Shown: positions 1 through 7,701, counted from the stretch's first letter. The stretch: DNA of 17,006 nucleotides from Candidatus Sigynarchaeota archaeon (GCA_030587525.1 JAUQYW010000486.1:1-17006), one strand, 5' to 3'. Numbers and translations: made by a program. Notes: generated from the letters alone by a model not told the origin.

Positions 1-57
1 CGGGTTCTTCACTTCATTCAGCAGCGTTTGGATTTCCTGGTCGATTTCATCTGACAC
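1..57 (-). CDS. Start of a minus-strand gene of unknown function, cut by the window edge
   Basis: Reading the minus strand from a GTG at 57-55 gives a charged, protein-like N-terminus (MSDEIDQEIQTLLNEVKNP) that stays open to base 1. The rest lies outside the window, so no function can be named. A strong TATA-like box (TTTAAAAATA, positions 96-87 on the minus strand) would place the transcript start near 60-66, so the message would be almost leaderless at this GTG. That is a common archaeal arrangement and is why I chose this start. The same frame stays open upstream to about 210, but the codons there are A/T-rich and look non-coding; a GTG at 120 is an alternative start. It is divergent from the ATPase gene that starts at 412. 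Confidence 0.45.
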   Translation of the reverse strand, partial: MSDEIDQEIQTLLNEVKNP

Positions 58-86
58 GATTATCACTACAAGAACATTGCCAAAAC

Positions 87-96
87 TATTTTTAAA
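87..96 (-). promoter_or_regulatory. TATA-like box for the left-edge minus-strand gene
   Basis: On the minus strand the sequence reads TTTAAAAATA, a close match to an archaeal TATA box. It sits about 30 bp before the GTG at 57. Position and sequence are seen; the promoter role is inferred. Confidence 0.45.
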
Positions 97-120
97 TCTG
101 ATGGCGACATTAACGAGCAC

Positions 121-411
121 CCGGTTCTTGAGGGAATTGCACCAGCAATATTGCAACTCTTCAAAAACGGGGTACCTTTTTTTCGAACTTGATATGGATG
201 GGAATAGTATTCATTCATTATTGGGTGATGTTAGAATGCACAAAATTCGTCGGAGTATCCCGCGCATCTTTCAGCGAATGGGCAGTTCTGGCGGTTTTGG
301 TGTTACTTGGATATTAGGCACGTTTATTAGCCTTTCATGGTGGAATTTACTTGCTGGAACGATTTAGATCGTTCCAGACAAAAAAATCCAGCGCTATCCA
401 TTGCTTCCACC
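121..411. other. Divergent intergenic region
   Basis: About 350 bp separate the left-edge minus-strand gene from the ATPase start at 412. The stretch is A/T-richer than the flanking genes. An open frame at 77-367 (+) exists but has no recognisable domain, no ribosome binding site and an uneven composition, so I do not call it a gene. The one clear structure is the perfect inverted repeat at 354-377, listed separately. Confidence 0.5.
354..377. promoter_or_regulatory. Perfect 10-bp inverted repeat upstream of the ATPase gene
   Basis: CTGGAACGAT, then TTAG, then ATCGTTCCAG: a perfect 10-bp palindrome with a 4-nt centre, ending 34 bp before the ATG at 412. The A/T-rich centre (GATTTAGATC) lies where a TATA element for that gene would be expected, so binding by a dimeric regulator would block the promoter. 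It is not a good terminator, because A residues rather than T residues follow it on the plus strand. The symmetry is seen; the operator role is inferred. Confidence 0.5.
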
Positions 412-2166
412 ATGAGCCAACAACCACCGCCCGAAGACCCGAATAAAAAAATCGAGGACCCGAAGAAAAAATATCTCGATATCCTCAAGAACGGGCTAAC
501 GCCCTTTGATAGGTTCGTGTCCCGGGGTGATGTAAAGGACCACGTGGACGTTCCAGCGCCACGCGGCGATCTCGATGCTAGGTTAGTGGGAGCTGTCGAC
601 CGGGTCGTTGATAACGGGATCTCGCTGAGTATTCCGATCCTAGGCGTTGCAGGCTCCGGAAAAACCCACGCCTATTGGGCACTCAAGGACAAGGAGCGAT
701 CCTTGAAGAATCCGAACTGGACGATTGTCTACGTGCCGAGCCCGCCCACCGCGATCCGCATCTTGTTCCACGTGTACACCTGCATCGCGAACGAGTTTCC
801 TGGCTTCATTGACATCGTTTCGAAAAACTTGATAAAGGAATTCACCTGGGATGAAAAACCCGACATTGATTCAGTGGTCAAAAGAGCAGTGGCAGCCTAT
901 CCGCCCGAGTTTGCCGATTGCATCAAGATGCTCGTCGTTTATGGCTTGATCGATAACAAGCACAAGCGGGACTTGGCGCGCCGCTGGGTCTTCGGCGAGG
1001 CGATCGACGAGCGCGAGTTCGAGGGCCTCGACATCCTCTCCGTCATCGAGGAAGATAACACGGGGCTCGCAATGATCAAGCTCATCACGAAATACTTGCT
1101 CGTCGACGGTGATGGAACTAACGGTGAAAAGAAACACAAGATCCTCGTGCTCTTCTTCGATGAATTCGAGAGCCCGTTCCGCATCCACGGGGCCGAGGCC
1201 GAGCAAAAGTTCATCGACACCCTGAACCGCATTTTCCGGGAAGTCGAAAATTTCTTGCTCCTCGCTGCGGTGCTCAAGGACGTTTGGGATAAGATCCTCG
1301 GTATGTTCGATGACCCGTTCAAGTCACGCATGCAATCACTCCTGGAGCTCAAGCCTTTCAGCTTCGACGACGTGAAGGACCTCATCTTCAAGTCCCAAGA
1401 GAAGTTCTGGTGGGAAAATCACATGCCTCCGCCCGACGACTTGTTTTTCCCGTTGAATGAAGCGGTCATACGGCACGTCTTCGAGCGGACCCGCGGGAAT
1501 CCCCGGGAGACCATCAAGCTCACGCGCGTGCTCATGGAGAAAGTCGTGGGCGGCGAGATCTCGACAGACGAGATCCTGGGAATAAGTCAGCCGAAGGACG
1601 CGACCGCGCAGGCCAATCTCGACTCGAAGGCGACGAAGGAACTCGATGGCATGCTTGACAGGGAAGCCCTGGTCTTCGACGTGAATCCATCGAACGTGAT
1701 TTACGCGTTCTTCAAGGGTGTGCAAGAAATTGCCTGGACACATCATCAAGAAGAGGATCCACCTCAGCTCCAGCTAGAATACAAGTTCCTTTCTGCTGAC
1801 AATAAAGAGAAGACAGTCGGTGCCCTCGTCGACACTGGCAAGGAAAAAATCGCGTTCGACATCCCGGCCGTGAAATCATTCGACCGGAGCGCGGGCGTTG
1901 CCGCGTACTATTGCGGCAAGCGTCTCGAAGAAGGGATCAAGGGCAAGAAATTCGATCGCGCGGTCATGGTCATCCCCGAGTCCACTGGCGGTGAGAAACT
2001 CCAGTACATCCTCCAAAACAACCCGTGCTTGCAAGTGTTCCGGATCAACCAGGAGCAAGCAGAGGTCCTCGTGAAGACTGCATTGGACCCGGACATGGCC
2101 CTTTCCAAGGTTGTTTTCGATTTCACGAACACGATCATGAAATGGAACGATGCCTGCAATGAATGA
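412..2166 (+). CDS. AAA/STAND-type P-loop ATPase with a C-terminal alpha/beta domain, possibly restriction-endonuclease fold
   Basis: 584 aa from the ATG at 412. The open frame extends upstream to 337, but those extra residues do not look protein-like. Walker A is GVAGSGKT (residues 78-85) and Walker B is LVLFFDEFES with D250-E251. A sensor-like helix and an R-x-GNPRE motif (361-366), as in Orc1/Cdc6-like and STAND ATPases, follow. The first ~50 residues are Pro/Lys-rich and probably disordered. Residues ~440-560 form a separate domain with strand-Asp-strand-Lys-helix order (ALVDTG ... IAFDIPAVKSFD ... RAVMVIPES) resembling a degenerate PD-(D/E)xK or Mrr-like fold; this is inference. No initiator winged-helix is evident, so I do not call it a replication initiator. 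The role could be DNA-associated defence or DNA maintenance. It is convergent with the sulfatase-like gene, only 18 bp away. Confidence 0.7.
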   Translation: MSQQPPPEDPNKKIEDPKKKYLDILKNGLTPFDRFVSRGDVKDHVDVPAPRGDLDARLVGAVDRVVDNGISLSIPILGVAGSGKTHAYWALKDKERSLKNPNWTIVYVPSPPTAIRILFHVYTCIANEFPGFIDIVSKNLIKEFTWDEKPDIDSVVKRAVAAYPPEFADCIKMLVVYGLIDNKHKRDLARRWVFGEAIDEREFEGLDILSVIEEDNTGLAMIKLITKYLLVDGDGTNGEKKHKILVLFFDEFESPFRIHGAEAEQKFIDTLNRIFREVENFLLLAAVLKDVWDKILGMFDDPFKSRMQSLLELKPFSFDDVKDLIFKSQEKFWWENHMPPPDDLFFPLNEAVIRHVFERTRGNPRETIKLTRVLMEKVVGGEISTDEILGISQPKDATAQANLDSKATKELDGMLDREALVFDVNPSNVIYAFFKGVQEIAWTHHQEEDPPQLQLEYKFLSADNKEKTVGALVDTGKEKIAFDIPAVKSFDRSAGVAAYYCGKRLEEGIKGKKFDRAVMVIPESTGGEKLQYILQNNPCLQVFRINQEQAEVLVKTALDPDMALSKVVFDFTNTIMKWNDACNE

Positions 2167-2184
2167 AAGCCAGGGCTCCAGCGA

Positions 2185-3567
2185 TCACATGTTGTACCAT
2201 TCAGACGATTTCTTACCCATCTTGCTCAAGTAATCGATCATTTCCCCGCCAGCGTCGGAAAGTGCAATTTTTTGAAACCTTTTGCACAAGACCGGGTTTT
2301 GCTTCGAAATGTCGACGAGTTGATCGGGATCCGTGGCGAGATCATACACCTTTTCCTTGGCGAAATGTAAATCCGTGATATACGCGTGCTGCAGCGTTCT
2401 CACGAGCACGAACTCGTTGAATCCGCAAGAGACGTGATCTAGGACTGGGATCGCGTGGCCGTCGAACAGTGGTGCCAGGTTCCGTCCCGTTATTCCCCCC
2501 GGGAGTTTCAAGCCGAGGAACCCAAAGATCGTCGGGAGGATCTCATAATTATACACCAGGCCGTCGTGCACCTTGCCCGATTGGAGGCTATCAGGGTGGT
2601 GGATCATAAAGGGAATGTCCACGAGCTCGGGATAAAGCCCCCAAGCCACCTTACCGCTTAATCCGTGCTTGTCGCCGAGCTGGTGGCCGTGATCGGAGAT
2701 CACGATGATGACCGAGTCCTTGTCATGGCCGAGTTCCTTGACTTTTGCCATGAATTTACCGAACCAGGCGTCGACCAGGGAAACCTCGCCCGCGTAGCAC
2801 CCGCGCATGTAGTCGAGCTCCCCGGGCGTGAGATAATCCATATGGCCGTAGTAAGTCGTGATGGGTTTTTTCCCACCGTAGCTTTTCTTGATGTACAAGT
2901 CTCGATACTGCTGCGGTGGATCCCAGGGCTCGTGCGGGTCGAAGCTGTCGATGCACAAGAAGAATTTCCTCGCATCCTTATTCTCGTCGAGCCACTCAGC
3001 AGCCCTGGAAAAAACCTGGGCGGGAAAATAATCTTGTTCAGTTTTCCGTCCAGCCACGTTCATCAAGTACCGTTCCAGGAAGCTCACTTGTGCCAGGCAT
3101 TTCGAGTTCTCGGGCACGATCTCGTCGAAAATAGCGTCGTCAACCGGGGGGCCGGTCTTGTATGCATCAACCTCCTGGCCGCGGATGAACGTCCATTGGT
3201 TGAATCCCCGGGTGTAATTCATCGACGGCTTGAACTGGTGATAAGTATCGGAAATGAACGCGTTCCTGTACCCGTTCGCGAGCAAGTATTCCGCAAGGGT
3301 CGTCTGATCTTCAGGGATCGGAGCCCACCCGAATGCAGCTACGGGATCACCCTTCTTTCTATCGTAGTGCCTGTCCGCGAACGTTCTAATGCCAGTGTGA
3401 ATGGCTCGACGGACGGGCAACGTGGGCAAGCATTCCGGAAACGCGTTCGTGAACCGCAATGATTGCGCTGCGAATTTATCGAGATTAGGCGTCCGTATCC
3501 ACGAATTCCCGTAACAACCGACGTGGTCCTTCCGCAGCGAATCCAGGATGATCAAGATGACGTTCAT
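2185..3567 (-). CDS. Sulfatase-like hydrolase of the alkaline phosphatase superfamily
   Basis: 460 aa from the ATG at 3567. The frame stays open up to 3666, but a TATA-like box at 3668-3674 would put the transcript start inside that extension, and the protein family starts at the MNVILIILDSLR strand. Metal-binding motifs are present: D9 in LDSLRKDHVGCYG, FDPHEPW in the middle, and SDHGHQLGDKHG near residue 290. The sulfatase signature C/S-x-P-x-R reads T49-L-P-V-R53, followed by RAIHTG. The nucleophile position is therefore Thr, which cannot become formylglycine. The enzyme is more likely a phosphodiesterase, a phosphonate-type hydrolase or an atypical sulfatase; the substrate is unknown. There is no signal peptide, so it is probably cytoplasmic. 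Confidence 0.85.
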   Translation of the reverse strand: MNVILIILDSLRKDHVGCYGNSWIRTPNLDKFAAQSLRFTNAFPECLPTLPVRRAIHTGIRTFADRHYDRKKGDPVAAFGWAPIPEDQTTLAEYLLANGYRNAFISDTYHQFKPSMNYTRGFNQWTFIRGQEVDAYKTGPPVDDAIFDEIVPENSKCLAQVSFLERYLMNVAGRKTEQDYFPAQVFSRAAEWLDENKDARKFFLCIDSFDPHEPWDPPQQYRDLYIKKSYGGKKPITTYYGHMDYLTPGELDYMRGCYAGEVSLVDAWFGKFMAKVKELGHDKDSVIIVISDHGHQLGDKHGLSGKVAWGLYPELVDIPFMIHHPDSLQSGKVHDGLVYNYEILPTIFGFLGLKLPGGITGRNLAPLFDGHAIPVLDHVSCGFNEFVLVRTLQHAYITDLHFAKEKVYDLATDPDQLVDISKQNPVLCKRFQKIALSDAGGEMIDYLSKMGKKSSEWYNM

Positions 3568-3767
3568 ATCAATACCCGCGATAATATTTTGCGTTCTTGA
3601 TTCTCCCTTACCTGCGGGTGTAAAAAAAGGAATTTCATCGATGCATCTCCCGGCTATCATTGCCATGTATATATCTGGATGATATGCGCGGTTTAAATGA
3701 ACATCGAATTAATAAAGCATGATATCGAGGTAACATCTCGATAATACCAATTGGATGCGTGAACGTG
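3568..3767. promoter_or_regulatory. Divergent promoter region between the sulfatase-like gene and the Mrr-like gene
   Basis: About 200 bp, A/T-rich. On the minus strand ATATATA at 3674-3668 is a TATA candidate for the sulfatase-like gene. On the plus strand TTTAAA (3692-3697) and AATTAATAA (about 3708-3716) are candidates for the downstream gene. A perfect 7-bp inverted repeat, TATCGAG-gtaacat-CTCGATA (3723-3743), lies just before the plus-strand start and could be an operator or leader hairpin. Roles are inferred. Confidence 0.4.
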
Positions 3768-4118
3768 ATGGATCCCGAAATGCGTAAAGCTGATCTCTTC
3801 AAGATCGTCGAAGCTTATTTCCGACAGAAAAGTGATATCATTTATCAAGCCAATATCGAATTGCAAGGGCAGACTAGGAAGTGGAAGGTCGATGCGCTTG
3901 TTGAAAACCCGTCCGGGGAAAAGTTCTGCCTCTTGATCAAGGACTGGATCCGAACCCTCGGCATCAACCAGATCAGGCAAGTCCAGCGCTGTTGCTACGA
4001 CGCTAACCTTGCCGGCGCGGTGGTCATCACAAACTCGTTCAGCCCGAGTGCCTTGTCCTACGCGAAGCGATTCGGCATTTCTTGCTATTCCAGGTACGAA
4101 TTACTTGCAAAATTGTAA
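3768..4118 (+). CDS. Small Mrr-like restriction-endonuclease-fold protein, catalytic Glu missing
   Basis: 116 aa from the ATG at 3768; GTG codons at 3759 and 3765 are alternative starts. The pattern follows the Mrr catalytic domain: an N-terminal helix, a strand carrying D42 (KVDALV), a second strand ending in I57-K58-D59-W60, a helix, then AGAVVITNSFSPSALSYAKRFGI, which matches the Mrr core 'GVxVTxSxFxxxAxxYAxxxGI'. In active Mrr enzymes the second strand carries E-x-K; here the Glu position is Leu56, so cleavage may be lost or shifted to another residue. It might bind DNA without cutting it, or act with a partner. It stands alone, divergent from the sulfatase-like gene and convergent with the his operon. 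Confidence 0.65.
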   Translation: MDPEMRKADLFKIVEAYFRQKSDIIYQANIELQGQTRKWKVDALVENPSGEKFCLLIKDWIRTLGINQIRQVQRCCYDANLAGAVVITNSFSPSALSYAKRFGISCYSRYELLAKL

Positions 4119-4120
4119 TC

Positions 4121-4137
4121 TTTTTTCTCTTTCTTTG
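4121..4137 (+). terminator. T-rich terminator after the Mrr-like gene
   Basis: The run TTTTTTCTCTTTCTTTG begins 3 bp after the TAA at 4116-4118. T-rich tracts without a hairpin are the usual archaeal termination signal. Confidence 0.55.
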
Positions 4138-4166
4138 AAAACGCGATGGATTAAAACGGTTATTTG

Positions 4167-4173
4167 AAAAAAA
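4167..4173 (-). terminator. T-run terminator after hisH
   Basis: Seven A residues on the plus strand read as TTTTTTT on the minus strand, 2 bp past the hisH stop (TAG at 4178-4176). It probably ends the his operon transcript. Confidence 0.5.
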
Positions 4174-4175
4174 GT

Positions 4176-4801
4176 CTATTTTTTGCAGAACTTGATGAAA
4201 TTTCCGAGCATCTTGATACCAGCGGTAGAGGATTTTTCGGGATGGAACTGGGTCGCGACCAGGTTCCCGCTCTTGTTCCGCACGATCGCTGCAAACTCGT
4301 GACCATGCTTGGCTGTGGCAATGATATTTTCAGGTTTCGTGATCGCGTGAAATGAATGAACGAAATACACGTAAGTGCCATCCGGTATACCTTCAAGCAA
4401 GAAATGCGCGGGATCCTTGTAGATCAACTCGTTCCAGCCCATATGCGGCACCTTGACCTTCAACGACGCGGGAAATCGCTCGACGACCCCGGGAAGCACC
4501 TTCAACCCCTCGAAGAACCCGCCTTCCGTGCTCGATTCGAAGAGCAACTGCAATCCCAGGCAGACGCCCAGGAACGGCGTGCCCTGGTCAATCTTTTCCT
4601 TGATGACATCGACAAACCCGCCATTCTTCAAGTTCTTGATCGCATCCTCGAACGCGCCGACGCCGGGTAACACCACGGCGCTCGCTGTCTTGATATCGGC
4701 GATGCTCGACGTCAAGAAGGCCTGGCCCCGGCTTTTTCGAACCCTTTTTGGATGGACCGCAAGTTCCCCATGCCGTAATCGATGATGTGGATGTCCACCA
4801 T
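4176..4801 (-). pseudogene. hisH: Imidazole glycerol phosphate synthase glutaminase subunit HisH, with a one-base frameshift
   Basis: HisH releases ammonia from glutamine and passes it to HisF in histidine synthesis. The true start is the ATG at 4801-4799, giving MVDIHIIDYGMGNLRSIQKG, the classic HisH N-terminus. That frame hits TGA soon after residue 26 (Ala, 4726-4724). The rest of the protein (AFLTSSIADIK onward, from 4721) is in another frame. Restoring one missing base near 4722-4724 (AG to AAG) gives a continuous 208-aa protein of normal size. The class-I glutaminase triad is present: Cys81 in GVCLGLQLL, and His187 and Glu189 in QFHPEKS. The start lies 11 bp after the hisD stop. An open frame extending to 4874 gives a false N-terminus. 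The shift may be a sequencing or assembly error in an otherwise conserved gene, or a real mutation. Confidence 0.9.
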
Positions 4802-4812
4802 GCGTGCCACCT

Positions 4813-6132
4813 TCATTCCTTGACCCGATCCTCGACGCTGCGGGCGTGCGCGTCCAGCTTCTCGAACCGTGCAAGGGTACTCACGGTCTTCGAAAGATTC
4901 TTCAATCCTAATTTACTCGCCGTCGTGACAGGGATCATCTTCAAGAAATTCCACGTGTTGAGGGCTGAATATCGCTTGGCCATGCCGTTCGTCGGCAGCA
5001 CGTGGTTCGTGCCCGACGCATAGTCGCCCAGCGCGACGGGCGATGTCTCCCCCACGAAAATCGCACCCGCGTTCGTGATCATGGGGAGGAGTTTCTTTGC
5101 AGTAACGACATCGAGATTTAGGTGGAGGTGTTCAGGCGCGATGGTGTTGACCACGCGCGCTGTTTCAACGATAAACGACGCGTCCTTGGTCGTTTTTCCC
5201 AGCACGACGATCAAGCCGTTTTTCTCCAAGGACACGTTCAAGATATCTTTCCGATCGAGCGTCTTGACTAGTTTCTCTATCTCGGTGACGATTTCCCTGG
5301 CTTGCGCATCGCTCGTGACCACTGCCATCGCCACGGCATCCTGATCGTGTTCCGCTTGCGCGCACATATCGAGGGCAACGAGCTTCGGCGACGCGTTCTC
5401 GCCTGCCACGATCAGTACCTCGCTGGGCCCTGCCGGCGAGTCGATGAGCACTTGTCCCTGCAAGAGCTGCTTTGCCGTCGAGACGTACGCGTTCCCGGGA
5501 CCCACGATGGCCTCGACTTTCGGGATCGTTTCCGTGCCAAATGCCAGGGCCGCGATCGCTTGCGCGCCACCGATCTTGTAGATTTCCTTGATGCCGGCAA
5601 TGCTCGCCGACGCGAGCACGATGGGCTCGATGCTTTTATCCTTTTTCGGCGGCGTGACCATGACCACGCGACGCACGCCAGCCACGATGGCGGGCACGGC
5701 ACACATGAGCACGGTCGACGGATAGAAGGCTTTCCCGCCGGGAACGTAGATGCCAACCGTGTCGAGTGGGCGCGTGATGAGCCCGGCCGTCACGCCTTTC
5801 GTGGTCTCGATTTCCCAGTCGGGCCGCAGCTGGTTCGCGTGGAATTTCTCGATGTTGGCTTTCGCGGTCTTAAGTGCTTGCACCACGCTAGCGTCCACGC
5901 TCGCCAATGCTGCGGCTATTTGCGATTCCGGCACCTTGAGATCCGCGGGGGTGAATTCGACGCCATCGAATTTCTGGGTGAACTCCAGCACCGCGGCGTC
6001 GTGCCGCTGCCGAACGGCATCGATGATGGATATGACGGATTTTCGCACGTCCGCCATGCGCGAGTCATCGGTCGTTGCTCGGCTCAACTCCGCGGGAGTG
6101 ATGCTGCTAGCAGGCTTGATCTTGATGTTCAT
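4813..6132 (-). CDS. hisD: Histidinol dehydrogenase
   Basis: HisD oxidises L-histidinol to L-histidine in two NAD-dependent steps. It is 439 aa from the ATG at 6132. A GTG at 6144 is an alternative, but with the ATG start Gln259 and His262 (in CAQAEHDQDA) fall exactly at the residue numbers of the E. coli zinc ligands. Other family motifs are IYVPGGKAFYPS, VGPGNAYV, DSPAGPSEVLI, the APEHLHLN segment carrying the catalytic Glu-His pair, and GDYASGTNHVLPT. The frame is intact from end to end. It lies between hisG (33-bp gap) and hisH (11-bp gap) and is surely co-transcribed with them. Confidence 0.97.
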   Translation of the reverse strand: MNIKIKPASSITPAELSRATTDDSRMADVRKSVISIIDAVRQRHDAAVLEFTQKFDGVEFTPADLKVPESQIAAALASVDASVVQALKTAKANIEKFHANQLRPDWEIETTKGVTAGLITRPLDTVGIYVPGGKAFYPSTVLMCAVPAIVAGVRRVVMVTPPKKDKSIEPIVLASASIAGIKEIYKIGGAQAIAALAFGTETIPKVEAIVGPGNAYVSTAKQLLQGQVLIDSPAGPSEVLIVAGENASPKLVALDMCAQAEHDQDAVAMAVVTSDAQAREIVTEIEKLVKTLDRKDILNVSLEKNGLIVVLGKTTKDASFIVETARVVNTIAPEHLHLNLDVVTAKKLLPMITNAGAIFVGETSPVALGDYASGTNHVLPTNGMAKRYSALNTWNFLKMIPVTTASKLGLKNLSKTVSTLARFEKLDAHARSVEDRVKE

Positions 6133-6165
6133 TGCTCGATCCACGCTCGTCGTACTTGATCTCGT

Positions 6166-7173
6166 TCATTCAGACTCGTTCTTGAACCGCTCCAGCGGCA
6201 AAATCTGCCGCGGCTCGAAGACGACCAGCCCTTGCGCGTACTTGCGGAAGATGGGTATCATCTTGAGGAAATCCTCGCGGGGGATGACCGTGTTGATGGC
6301 GCTCCAGCCTTCCGAGCCCTTGCCGGTGAGCTTGGCGACGGTCGGATTTTTCAGCGCGGGAAGCTTGTCAAGAATCCTCGGCAGATCATCGTCGCGAATG
6401 TTGAAAAACACGTGCAACTTTTGCCGCGCATCGACGACGCCTTGCAGCAGGGTCATGATGTCCTTGATCTTCTCGGCTTTCCACGGATCCTTGAGCGATG
6501 CTTTGTTGCCGATGAGCACAGCGGATGAAGTGTCGATGACATCGACGATCTTGAGGCCATTCGCCTTCAGCGTGGTGCCGGTCTCCGTGTTGTCGACGAT
6601 CGCGTCGACCTCCTCTGGTGGCTTCGCTTCCGTTGCACCGAAGCTGAGGAAGATCTTGACCTTGTCGTTGTCCCCGTACGTGATCCAGGGCGTGATGACC
6701 TTGGGCTTCTTGGTGCCGAAGTGTTTCTTGTAATTTTTACTCTTCATAATGAAATCAAGGGTCGTGTTGATGTATTCCGTGGAGATCCGCAGTTCACGAC
6801 CGCTTTTCACGAATTCATCTACGAAATCCTCGAAGGAATTGCATTTATCGCACGATTGCGGGATGGCGAACACGAGCTTGACCTTGCCCGCGTTGAGGTC
6901 GAGTAACATCTCGACGTCCGCGGTCATCCTCGTTTCCCGCACCCAATCGATACCCGTGATGCCAAGATCGCTCTCATTCTCGCCGATCAAGTAGTTCGGG
7001 ATTTCTTGAGGGCGGAGCATCTTCATGTCGATTTCCGGGTCGTTGATCGTCGGCCGGTAACCCCGGCTATCGAGATAGTACTTGTATCCTGCAGTCTTGA
7101 TCAAACTCTCGACGGTCTCCTGGAGCGAGCCTTTTGGGATCAAGAATTTGAGTTTTTTTCCGTTTTTTTGCAT
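6166..7173 (-). CDS. hisG: ATP phosphoribosyltransferase, long form
   Basis: HisG joins ATP and PRPP in the first, committed step of histidine synthesis. It is 335 aa, starting at the ATG 7173-7171. The N-terminus KLKFLIPKGSLQ is typical. The PRPP-binding loop is VDNTETGTTLKANGL at about residues 190-205. The C-terminal ~100 residues (from about KDIMTLLQGVVDARQ on) match the ACT-like regulatory domain of the long form, which is inhibited by histidine. The protein is somewhat longer than the usual ~290 aa of the long form because of insertions such as the Cys-rich CDKCNSFEDF region. It is the first gene of the hisG-hisD-hisH operon. The other his genes are not in the window. Confidence 0.95.
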   Translation of the reverse strand: MQKNGKKLKFLIPKGSLQETVESLIKTAGYKYYLDSRGYRPTINDPEIDMKMLRPQEIPNYLIGENESDLGITGIDWVRETRMTADVEMLLDLNAGKVKLVFAIPQSCDKCNSFEDFVDEFVKSGRELRISTEYINTTLDFIMKSKNYKKHFGTKKPKVITPWITYGDNDKVKIFLSFGATEAKPPEEVDAIVDNTETGTTLKANGLKIVDVIDTSSAVLIGNKASLKDPWKAEKIKDIMTLLQGVVDARQKLHVFFNIRDDDLPRILDKLPALKNPTVAKLTGKGSEGWSAINTVIPREDFLKMIPIFRKYAQGLVVFEPRQILPLERFKNESE

Positions 7174-7436
7174 CGTAATTCATCCGTTCGTGGTACTCTT
7201 GGTAAAAGATCGTGGTTGAATCTTTCCCTGAGCAAATGCACTCATGTATGCTGTTCGCAGCACGTTAAAGCAAGTTCCCGGGAAAAGAAGCGTGGTGGTT
7301 CGTGTTCTAGCCGGGCTTCCACTGTCCCTTGAATATTTAACGCGCGAGTACGTTTCAGAGACCGTGAAGGCAACCGACCATCCAATCACCTAGTGTATGT
7401 TTTTTTTAAACCAAGACATCTTTAAAATTTTTTTAT
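7174..7436. promoter_or_regulatory. Divergent promoter region of hisG and the small acidic protein gene
   Basis: On the minus strand TTAAATATTC (7340-7331) is a TATA candidate for hisG, which would leave a leader of about 130 nt. On the plus strand the A/T-rich run TTTAAAATTTTTTTATAT (about 7420-7437) is a promoter candidate for the small gene at 7437. A minus-strand open frame at 7180-7389 is Ser/Thr/Arg-rich and has no recognisable features, so I treat it as leader sequence. No riboswitch or leader peptide rich in His codons was seen. Confidence 0.35.
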
Positions 7437-7670
7437 ATGAGGGAAGGAATGAATACTTTCAACTATGTCCAATCAAGTATTTATGTTCCGGGGCGGGTAG
7501 ATACCTTGGTGACATTCGTGGCCGAACAAGAACGATGCAAGGATGCTTCGCCCCCCGCCGACAAGCCATACCAGAAAGACAACGACGACAAGGACGATGA
7601 GATGGACGATTTTGATAAACGGTGGGAAGACATAAAATATTTAATCCGCAAGCCTTTCTGTTGCAAATAA
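7437..7670 (+). CDS. Small acidic protein of unknown function
   Basis: 77 aa from the ATG at 7437; an in-frame ATG at 7449 would give 73 aa. I do not recognise a family. The C-terminal half holds a very acidic run (DNDDKDDEMDDFDKRWEDIKYL) and ends in KPFCCK. Codon choice in this half (GAC, AAC, AAG, GAT) resembles neighbouring real genes, and the frame is preceded by an A/T-rich promoter-like stretch. It lies 31 bp before the CaiB/BaiF gene on the same strand and might be co-transcribed with it. There is no signal peptide or membrane segment. It could still be a chance frame. Confidence 0.5.
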   Translation: MREGMNTFNYVQSSIYVPGRVDTLVTFVAEQERCKDASPPADKPYQKDNDDKDDEMDDFDKRWEDIKYLIRKPFCCK

Positions 7671-7701
7671 CGAACACATTTCGCGTTTCAAGTGAACCAT
7701 C

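Noticed and set aside
77..367. 96-aa plus-strand open frame before the ATPase gene
   Set aside because: It has no domain, no start signal and uneven composition, and it overlaps the promoter of the left-edge minus-strand gene and the palindrome.
2665..3462. 265-aa open frame antisense to the sulfatase-like gene
   Set aside because: It is the complement of a clearly conserved gene; its composition and lack of motifs mark it as a shadow frame.
5302..6733. Long plus-strand open frames (285 and 327 aa) antisense to hisD and hisG
   Set aside because: Shadows of two well-identified histidine genes; Arg/His/Ser-rich with no recognisable motifs.
7262..7330. tRNA-like fragment (GGTTCGTGTTC and GCCCGGC) upstream of hisG
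   Set aside because: No D-arm, anticodon stem or matching acceptor could be folded in either strand.
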